Source: Pararcticibacter amylolyticus
GTDB lineage: Bacteria > Bacteroidota > Bacteroidia > Sphingobacteriales > Sphingobacteriaceae
Assembly: GCF_003130405.1 (NCBI RefSeq)
Contig: NZ_QEAS01000007.1
Location: forward strand, 89,754-146,290
Length of the DNA stretch: 56,537 bases
Reading direction: 5' to 3'
Position numbers and translations under genes: made by a program. Within the stretch, counting starts at the first letter, position 1, and every line of letters starts with the position of its first letter. Shown in pieces: positions 44,569 to 51,474 of this stretch. The notes beneath the pieces are model-generated. The model had not been told where the DNA came from and did not search any database. It saw nothing but the letters and a program-made list of their open reading frames with translations.

Positions 44569-46365
44569 ATGAGGAAAGGTCTCCTTTTGATTCTTTGTCT
44601 GGCATTTCTGACTACAGTAAAAGCTGAAGGGGATGCCTGGATCAGGATTAACCAGTTGGGATATACTCCCGCAGGTATAAAGGTGGCTGTATGGGTGAGT
44701 AAATCTGAGCAGAAGATAGGCAGCTTTCAGGTGGTAAATGCTGAAGCCAATAAAACGGTATATTCAGGAAAAGCCGGGAAGGCCTACGGTAAATATGGCT
44801 CCTTTATGCAATCATTTCGTCTTGATTTCTCTGCTTTTCAGGCTCCGGGCAAATATTATTTGACAGCCGGATCTGCAAAGTCGCCCGTCTTCAGGATCGG
44901 AGAGGATGTTTATAAAGGCACTGCCGACTTTGCTTTGCGTTACATGAGGCAACAGCGCAGCGGATTTAATCCTTTTCTTAAGGATTCATGTCATACCACG
45001 GACGGGTATACCATGTATGGCCCTATGCCGGATAGTACCCGCATTGATGTCGCCGGAGGCTGGCACGATGCTACTGACTATCTTCAGTATAGCACCACTT
45101 CCGCCAATGCAACGTATCATTTGCTTGCCGCTTATCGTGATTTTTCGCAGGTTTTTACAGACAAGCACCAGGCAAACGGACTGGATGGCGCGAATGGCAC
45201 GGCAGATGTGCTGGACGAAGCAAAGTGGGGGCTTGGCTGGCTTCTGAAGATGCATCCGAAAGAGGATTGGTTATTTAATCAGTTGGCGGACGACCGGGAT
45301 CACCAGGGGATGCGCCTGCCTACACATGACAGTGTTGATTATGGCGTCGGTCCGGGAAAAGGAAGGTCGGTGTATTTTGCGTCGGGACAACCACAGGGGC
45401 TCGGAAAGTATAAGAACCGGGCTACTGGTGTTGCCTCTACGGCCGGGAAATTTGCCTCGGCTTTTGCCCTTGGAGCCGTTCTTTATGAAAGAAAGGACCC
45501 GTCGTTATCGGCCCTGCTGAAGAACAAGGCACTTTCAGCCTACCTTTTGGGTGAGCAGAAGCCGGGAGTGTGTCAGACTGCTCCGAATGTCTCGCCTTAT
45601 TTTTACGAAGAGGACAACTGGGTGGATGATATGGAACTTGGAGCTGCCGCCATTTATCAGCTGACGGCCGAGAAGAAGTATTTTCAGCAGGCTTTTCGGT
45701 ATGGTTTAAAGGAGAAGGTCACTCCCTGGCTGGGTGCTGATACGGCACGTCATTACCAGTGGTACCCTTTCCATAATTTCGGACATTATGAACTCGCATT
45801 AAAAGCTGATCAGAAGACAAGGAAAGATCTCGTGAAATTCTATAAGGAGGGGATTGAACGGGTTTGGAAGAAAGCGAAAGAGAATGCTTTTTTCAGGGGT
45901 GTGCCTTTTATCTGGTGTTCAAATAATCTGACCACTTCTTTCGCAATCCAGTGTAATTTGTATGAACGGTTAAGTGGCGATAAGGAGTTTTCGGAGCTGG
46001 AGCAGGCGAATTTTGACTGGCTGTTCGGCTGTAATCCATGGGGAACAGGAATGGTATATGGATTGCCGGGAAACGGAGACACTCCTTCTGATCCGCATTC
46101 GTCTCTTTCTCATTTGTATAGGTATCCCCTGGACGGCGGACTTGTGGACGGACCGGTTTACGGGGCCATTTATAAACAGCTTAAGGGTGTCACTTTGCAT
46201 GGTGCAGATCCTTATGCGGAGTTCCAGTCCGACCTGGTCGTCTACCACGATGATTACGGAGACTACAGTACCAATGAGCCGACCATGGATGGAACAGCTT
46301 CCCTTGTATATTTACTGGCAGCAAAAGAAGCGGGGCTGAAGGAGGGAGCCTCCGCAAAAAAGTAG
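44569..46365 (+). CDS. GH9 glycoside hydrolase with N-terminal cellulase Ig-like domain
   Basis: The 598-residue protein has a signal peptide (TTVKAEG), an Ig-like CelD_N domain (about 24-110, IRINQLGYTPAG) and a GH9 (alpha/alpha)6 barrel (about 115-590) with the catalytic Asp region GGWHDATDYLQY and the acid Glu in YSTNEPTMDGTASL. GH9 enzymes are mostly endoglucanases, with some exo-glucosaminidase-type members; context with amino-sugar genes leaves the substrate open. The stop TAG directly follows GCA AAA AAG, an in-phase slippery heptamer, and a -1 shift would continue into a polysaccharide deacetylase (844 residues in total). Confidence 0.92.
   Translation: MRKGLLLILCLAFLTTVKAEGDAWIRINQLGYTPAGIKVAVWVSKSEQKIGSFQVVNAEANKTVYSGKAGKAYGKYGSFMQSFRLDFSAFQAPGKYYLTAGSAKSPVFRIGEDVYKGTADFALRYMRQQRSGFNPFLKDSCHTTDGYTMYGPMPDSTRIDVAGGWHDATDYLQYSTTSANATYHLLAAYRDFSQVFTDKHQANGLDGANGTADVLDEAKWGLGWLLKMHPKEDWLFNQLADDRDHQGMRLPTHDSVDYGVGPGKGRSVYFASGQPQGLGKYKNRATGVASTAGKFASAFALGAVLYERKDPSLSALLKNKALSAYLLGEQKPGVCQTAPNVSPYFYEEDNWVDDMELGAAAIYQLTAEKKYFQQAFRYGLKEKVTPWLGADTARHYQWYPFHNFGHYELALKADQKTRKDLVKFYKEGIERVWKKAKENAFFRGVPFIWCSNNLTTSFAIQCNLYERLSGDKEFSELEQANFDWLFGCNPWGTGMVYGLPGNGDTPSDPHSSLSHLYRYPLDGGLVDGPVYGAIYKQLKGVTLHGADPYAEFQSDLVVYHDDYGDYSTNEPTMDGTASLVYLLAAKEAGLKEGASAKK
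46339..46365 (+). other. Candidate programmed -1 frameshift site (or indel) at the GH9 stop
   Basis: The heptamer A AAA AAG (46356-46362) sits exactly in the X XXY YYZ phase of the GH9 frame, just before TAG TAG. AGGAGG (46340-46345) lies 10 bases upstream, as in the dnaX frameshift site; it also pairs with CCTCC (46349-46353). A strong downstream stem at the usual distance was not found. A one-base loss from a run of seven A would give the same picture. Confidence 0.5.
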
Positions 46366-46460
46366 TAGTTGATAGGTTTGGCGCTATTATCCGGGGGGAT
46401 CCGGGAAAAAAGGCAATAGCCCTTGTTTTTACGGGAGATGAGTTTGCAGACGGGGGAAAT

Positions 46461-47102
46461 GTGATCGCAGAGACATTGAAAAAGCATCATGTGAAATCAT
46501 CCTTCTTTTTTACCGGAAGGTTTTACAGGAATCCGGAGTTCAGGTCCCTGATAATGAGATTGAAGAAAGACGGGCATTATATGGGTTCACATTCGGATCA
46601 GCATTTGCTTTATTGCGACTGGAGAAAAAGAGATAGTCTGCTTGTTTCACGCAGCCAGTTTGAAGCTGATCTGAGAGAAAGTTATAAAACATTGCTTGGA
46701 TTTGGTATTAAAAAGAAGAATGCATTGTTTTTTCTGCCGCCTTATGAATGGTATAATGCCACAATCGCAGGGTGGACACGACAGGAAGGCCTGCTGCTCG
46801 TGAACTTTAGTCCCGGAACCCGTTCTACCGCCGACTATACCTATCCGGAAATGGGAAAACCATATCTCCCGTCGGATGAAATATTTAAGTCGGTAATTGA
46901 TTTTGAATTAAGGGATAAGAACGGGATGAATGGTTTTATCCTGCTTGTTCATGCAGGTACAGATCCGAGAAGGAAAGATAAATTCTACAACAGGCTGGAC
47001 GGGTTGCTGGAGGTGCTGAAGCGTAAGGGATACCGGTTTAAAACCATTGACAGGTTGTTGAGTAGTTTGCGTTTTTGTGCATGTTTGTGTAAGAAACTGT
47101 AA
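46461..47102 (+). CDS. Polysaccharide deacetylase (divergent NodB domain), probable C-terminal part of the GH9 protein
   Basis: GTG 46461 is the formal start, but the frame is open back through the GH9 stop. Conserved deacetylase sequence precedes the GTG (AIALVFTGDEFADGG, the motif-1 region), so 46461 cannot be the true N-terminus. No ATG, GTG or TTG is found between 46362 and 46461. Motif 2 is SHSDQH (zinc His pair) and motif 3 is FFLPPYEWYN, in place of the usual R-P-Y, so it is a divergent NodB domain. The protein has no signal peptide of its own; fused to GH9 by a -1 shift it would be exported. Likely role is removing N- or O-acetyl groups from a polysaccharide. Confidence 0.75.
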   Translation: MIAETLKKHHVKSSFFFTGRFYRNPEFRSLIMRLKKDGHYMGSHSDQHLLYCDWRKRDSLLVSRSQFEADLRESYKTLLGFGIKKKNALFFLPPYEWYNATIAGWTRQEGLLLVNFSPGTRSTADYTYPEMGKPYLPSDEIFKSVIDFELRDKNGMNGFILLVHAGTDPRRKDKFYNRLDGLLEVLKRKGYRFKTIDRLLSSLRFCACLCKKL

Positions 47103-47228
47103 ATAATGTTTGTGTTTAAGTGAATAGTTTGTATTTTTAATCAGGAATAAAACGAATTGGGGAAATCGGAAGATGCGTTTTTGTGCCTGATTTGTTTTTA
47201 GTCTGCAATATCTTCACAACTTACCGGA

Positions 47229-49100
47229 ATGAAACGTATTTTTAAGAAACTGGCTTTGCCATTATTGGTTCTGTTCCTTACTAAAGGAAATGCGCAACCG
47301 CTCAGGTTTGCTTTTGTCACCGACACGCACATCGGGAATAGTACAGGTGCTGAAGATCTCAGGAGAACTGTAAAAGACATTAATGATAACAGCTCCCTTC
47401 AATTTGTGGTTATAACAGGTGATATTACTGAGTTTGGTGCAGATGAAGAGCTGGCAACGGCAAAACGGATACTTGACAGTCTTAACAAACCCTGGCATAT
47501 TATTGCCGGAAATCACGACTCCAACTGGTCGGAGAGCGGCAGCAATAGTTTCAGAAAAGTTTTCGGGGGCGAGACTTTCTCCTTTGAGCAAGGGGGATAC
47601 CTGTTTACCGGTACAAGTTCAGGTCCTAATATGCGTATGGGGCCGGGACAGGTTCCAAGAGAGAATATTGTATGGCTCGACTCTGTCCTTAACCATATGA
47701 AAGATCCCCGTATGCCGGTTATTTACCTGAATCATTATCCCCAGGATTCTTCTCAGAATAACTGGTATGAGGCGATTGACAGGCTGAAGAAACGAAATGT
47801 CCAGTTGATTCTGTGCGGGCACGGTCATTCGAATCATCGTTATGAGTTTGACGGTATACCGGGAGTGATGGGACGGTCTAATCTTCGCGCGAAGGACAGC
47901 ATAGGAGGATATAACATTGTTACTATAAAAAACGAAGAGGCTGTATTTGAAGAAAGAAGGCCTGTTGTGCAGACACAGCGGCAGTGGCTGCAGGTTAAAC
48001 TTGAAGATCATCACTTTAGTTCTGACACGACAAAATACTTCAGACCTTCCTACGCTGTTAACGGGCGCTATCCATCAGTTAAGGTTCTTTGGGAATACCA
48101 GGACAAGAGCGATGTTGGTGCGGGAACTGTCGTCTCAAAGGGTTTGGTAATAGCTACAAATACCAGCGGGCATATTTATGCCCTCGATGAAAAAACAGGG
48201 AAACAGAAATGGGTTTACAAAACAGGGGGAAAGATCTATTCAACACCGGCAACGGAGGGCAGATTTGTCGTCGCCGGATCTTCAGATAATTATATCTATT
48301 GTCTTGATGTATCAGACGGGAAGCTGGTCTGGAAATTTCCTGCTCAAAAGCCTGTACTGGGGGCTCCGGTTATTCATAATAAGAATGTTTACATTGGCAG
48401 TTCAGACGGTCATTTTCGTGCGCTTAGCGTGAGTACTGGAAAGCTTATATGGGACTTTGATCAGGTGAAAGGTTTTGTTGTTAGCCGGCCGCTGATCTAT
48501 CAGGGAAAGATCTACTTTGGATGCTGGGCAAATGATTTTTATGCTCTTGATCTGGAGACGGGAAAATTAGTGTGGAAGTGGAACAATGGCTCATCTAACA
48601 GAATGTTTTCTCCTGCTTCCTGCTATCCCGTTGGAAGTAACGGGCGTGTCTTTATCGTTGCCCCTGACCGCTATATGACTGCTTTTGATGCCAGCACAGG
48701 TAAAGCAATCTGGAGAAAACAAATGAAGGACAAGAGGGTGCGTGAATCAATGGGACTCTCTGCCGATAGTTCCCTTATTTATGTGAAGACGATGGACGGG
48801 CAGGTGTATGGTGTATCCGCCAGGGCTGACTCTATGGAGATTGCCTGGCAGTCGGCACTCCAGTTGCCGTACGAACTTACACCTTCGGCAATAGTTGAAA
48901 ATAACGGAATTGTGTATGTCCCTTCTCATTCGGGACTTGCTTCTGCAATCGACAGAAAAGATGGATCTGTTTTATGGCAGTATAAGATATCAAATAGCCT
49001 TATGAATCCTGTGATGCCTTTATCCCGGGATAAGGTAGTGCTGAGCACGATGGATGGTAAGATTACTTGTCTCGAATACAAGAGTAATAAAGGTAAATAA
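47229..49100 (+). CDS. Metallophosphoesterase fused to a PQQ-type beta-propeller
   Basis: The 623-residue protein has a signal peptide (TKGNAQ), a calcineurin-like metallophosphoesterase domain (about 22-240) with all motifs (FVTDTHIG, TGDITE, AGNHDSNW, YLNHYPQ, CGHGHSNH), and a PQQ/quinoprotein-like propeller (about 285-615) with repeats such as GHIYALDEKTGKQKWVYKTGG. Phosphoesterase chemistry should be intact. The propeller resembles BamB-type repeats; PQQ binding is not established and it may only bind ligand or partner. It stands between the deacetylase and the NlpC/P60 gene, so a cell-envelope substrate is a fair inference. Confidence 0.9.
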   Translation: MKRIFKKLALPLLVLFLTKGNAQPLRFAFVTDTHIGNSTGAEDLRRTVKDINDNSSLQFVVITGDITEFGADEELATAKRILDSLNKPWHIIAGNHDSNWSESGSNSFRKVFGGETFSFEQGGYLFTGTSSGPNMRMGPGQVPRENIVWLDSVLNHMKDPRMPVIYLNHYPQDSSQNNWYEAIDRLKKRNVQLILCGHGHSNHRYEFDGIPGVMGRSNLRAKDSIGGYNIVTIKNEEAVFEERRPVVQTQRQWLQVKLEDHHFSSDTTKYFRPSYAVNGRYPSVKVLWEYQDKSDVGAGTVVSKGLVIATNTSGHIYALDEKTGKQKWVYKTGGKIYSTPATEGRFVVAGSSDNYIYCLDVSDGKLVWKFPAQKPVLGAPVIHNKNVYIGSSDGHFRALSVSTGKLIWDFDQVKGFVVSRPLIYQGKIYFGCWANDFYALDLETGKLVWKWNNGSSNRMFSPASCYPVGSNGRVFIVAPDRYMTAFDASTGKAIWRKQMKDKRVRESMGLSADSSLIYVKTMDGQVYGVSARADSMEIAWQSALQLPYELTPSAIVENNGIVYVPSHSGLASAIDRKDGSVLWQYKISNSLMNPVMPLSRDKVVLSTMDGKITCLEYKSNKGK

Positions 49101-49107
49101 TGAAGAT

Positions 49108-50334
49108 ATGAAAGCTGTTTATCTGGTGCTCCTGTTTTTTGTGGTTAATCTCCCGGTCCGGGCGGCGGGAACGGGTGATTCTTTGGAGTTTAAGAAAGCC
49201 AATGAACTTATTGAAAGTACACGGAAGAAGTTTGCTCCCGACAAACGAACGGCCCTCTTTGCAGCTGAATTTACTGTAACCAGCCCTCTTGCTGTTCACG
49301 TTGAAACAACAGAGCCTGATGCTGTTTTACATCTGAAACGGCTTTTTACTGACGCCGGCCTGAGTATTCTGATTAAAGAACATATTTTGCCTGATTCTGA
49401 TCTGCATGGCCTTATCTATGGCCTTGCAAACCTCTCTGTCTGCAACAACAGGGTCCGTCCGGAACAATCAGCAGAACTGGTTACTCAAGTATTGCTTGGG
49501 ACGCCTGTCATAATCCTGAAGAAGGAGAGGGGATACTATCTGGTCCGTACTCCCGATCAGTATTTATCGTGGATCGAAGATAATGCTGTCGCAGCGATGG
49601 ATAAATTTGCTTTTGATTCATGGAAGCAGGAAAATAAAGTGGTGTTTACTGCAGATTACGGCCATGCTTTTGAGGAGCCCTCTTTTGACGCCACCCGCGT
49701 TTCTGATCTGGTTGCGGGCAATATCCTTGTGTTAAAGGGAAAAGCAGGAAAGTTTTATCGGGTGATCTACCCTGATGGCCGCACTGGCTATGTGCCGGTG
49801 AAGCAGTGCCGCCCGTATTCAAAATGGGCAGGCAGAAAAGACCCGGATCCGTCACAAATAATCAATACAGCAAAAATGATGACGGGAGTGCCCTATCTTT
49901 GGGGCGGAACGTCAGTTAAAGGTGTCGATTGCAGTGGTTTTACTAAAACCAGTTATTTTCTTAACGGAATTATTCTGGCAAGAGATGCATCGCAGCAGGC
50001 TCTTTATGGAGAAAAGATTGATATTTACGAAAATGATTCTTTAAGCGTTACCAAATGCCTGAAGAACCTCCTTCCCGGTGATCTTTTGTTTTTTGGCACC
50101 AGGAGGGCCGATAGGAGCGATAGGGTTACTCATACGGCTATTTATATAGGGAAGGGCGAATTTATCCAGTCATCAGGGATGGTGAGGATCAGCAGCCTGG
50201 TCAGGAGTTCTCCCCTTTATGACACCTATCATTCTCCGGGCTTATTGAGTGCCAGAAGGATACTGACGGCTATCGGAACGGAAGGGATCACCAGAGTCAG
50301 GGAACATTCTTTATATCAGAATATATCAAATTAA
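49108..50334 (+). CDS. NlpC/P60-family peptidase with SH3-like domains
   Basis: The frame is open from 49054, within the end of the preceding gene, but ATG 49108 gives a proper signal peptide (VVNLPVRAAG) with GAAGAT ahead. Two SH3-like regions (about 125-165 and 185-245) precede the NlpC/P60 domain (about 255-400) with catalytic Cys275 in GVDCSGF and His342 in THTAIYIG. Relatives cleave gamma-D-Glu-diaminoacid bonds in peptidoglycan stem peptides. Context with the Ala-Glu epimerase, which uses the released L-Ala-D-Glu, strongly supports this. The 10-base gap to the epimerase indicates one operon. Confidence 0.93.
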   Translation: MKAVYLVLLFFVVNLPVRAAGTGDSLEFKKANELIESTRKKFAPDKRTALFAAEFTVTSPLAVHVETTEPDAVLHLKRLFTDAGLSILIKEHILPDSDLHGLIYGLANLSVCNNRVRPEQSAELVTQVLLGTPVIILKKERGYYLVRTPDQYLSWIEDNAVAAMDKFAFDSWKQENKVVFTADYGHAFEEPSFDATRVSDLVAGNILVLKGKAGKFYRVIYPDGRTGYVPVKQCRPYSKWAGRKDPDPSQIINTAKMMTGVPYLWGGTSVKGVDCSGFTKTSYFLNGIILARDASQQALYGEKIDIYENDSLSVTKCLKNLLPGDLLFFGTRRADRSDRVTHTAIYIGKGEFIQSSGMVRISSLVRSSPLYDTYHSPGLLSARRILTAIGTEGITRVREHSLYQNISN

Positions 50335-50343
50335 GATCCGGAC

Positions 50344-51474
50344 ATGTCAGGAAGAAGAGACTTTATTAAAACATCGGGTTTAATCACGGGAGCAACCATG
50401 GTAATGGGAACAGATAATTTATTTGCTTCTGCTAAAGGAAAGTATGCAGGCAAAGGTTCGTTGAAATTGCGCTTCAGGCCTTATACGCTGAATTTGAAAC
50501 ATGCTTTTAACCTGGCAACCAGTTCACGTACCACCACGCCTGTAGTTCTTACCGAGATAGAATACGATGGTATCATTGGATATGGAGAGGCTTCTATGCC
50601 TCCTTATCTGGGGGAATCACATGAATCGGTATTAAAATTCCTTTCAAAAGTCGATCTTTCCCGGTTCGATGATCCCTTTCAAATGGAGAATATTCTTCAT
50701 TATGTGGATGGTATCGAAGACGGAAATAAGGCAGCAAAGGCTTCTGTAGATATTGCCCTGCATGACCTTACAGGGAAGATCATGAAACAGCCCTGGCACC
50801 GGATCTGGGGATATGATCCGTCCAAAACGCCTGTTACTTCTTTTACAATTGGTATTGATACACCTGAGGTGGTCAGGCAGAAAGTGAAGGAAGCCGATCC
50901 CTATAAGATTCTGAAAGTAAAGCTCGGCAGGGATACTGATAAGCAGATGATTGAAACTATCAGGGAAATAACAGATAAGCCGTTATGTGTAGACGTTAAT
51001 CAGGGCTGGAAAGACAGGCAGTTCGCTCTTGATATGGCTCATTGGCTCAAAGAGAAGGGAGTGGTCTTCCTGGAACAGCCGATGCCTAAAGAGCAAATTG
51101 ACGATATGGCCTGGCTTACAGAAAGAAGTCCGGTTCCGACGATCGGTGACGAGTCCGTTCAGCGCCTTGATGATGTGCTGAGGGCCTATAAAGTATATAG
51201 CGGGATTAATATAAAACTAATGAAATGTACCGGTATGCGGGAAGCGCACAAAATGCTGACTCTTGCCCGTGCCCTCGGTATGAAGGTCATGATGGGGTGT
51301 ATGACTGAAACCTCCTGCGCTATTTCGGCGGCAGCCCAGTTAGCACCGATGGTGGATTGGGCGGATCTTGATGGTGCCCTGCTGATCAGCAATGATGTCT
51401 TTAAAGGTACAACGGTTGTAAACGGGAAGGTCACTTTGAACCCTTCTCCTGGTATTGGTGTGTCTAAATTATGA
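50344..51474 (+). CDS. L-Ala-D/L-Glu (dipeptide) epimerase, enolase superfamily
   Basis: The 376-residue protein begins with SGRRDFIKTSG, a Tat-like twin-arginine signal, which points to export. Enolase-superfamily motifs are LKVKLG (catalytic Lys pair), CVDVNQGW, EQPMP, IGDES and IKLMKC, the pattern of muconate-cycloisomerase subgroup dipeptide epimerases. It converts L-Ala-D-Glu to L-Ala-L-Glu so that ordinary peptidases can use it. It sits between the NlpC/P60 gene that would make the substrate and a NagZ fusion, overlapping the latter by four bases (ATGA). Confidence 0.93.
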   Translation: MSGRRDFIKTSGLITGATMVMGTDNLFASAKGKYAGKGSLKLRFRPYTLNLKHAFNLATSSRTTTPVVLTEIEYDGIIGYGEASMPPYLGESHESVLKFLSKVDLSRFDDPFQMENILHYVDGIEDGNKAAKASVDIALHDLTGKIMKQPWHRIWGYDPSKTPVTSFTIGIDTPEVVRQKVKEADPYKILKVKLGRDTDKQMIETIREITDKPLCVDVNQGWKDRQFALDMAHWLKEKGVVFLEQPMPKEQIDDMAWLTERSPVPTIGDESVQRLDDVLRAYKVYSGINIKLMKCTGMREAHKMLTLARALGMKVMMGCMTETSCAISAAAQLAPMVDWADLDGALLISNDVFKGTTVVNGKVTLNPSPGIGVSKL

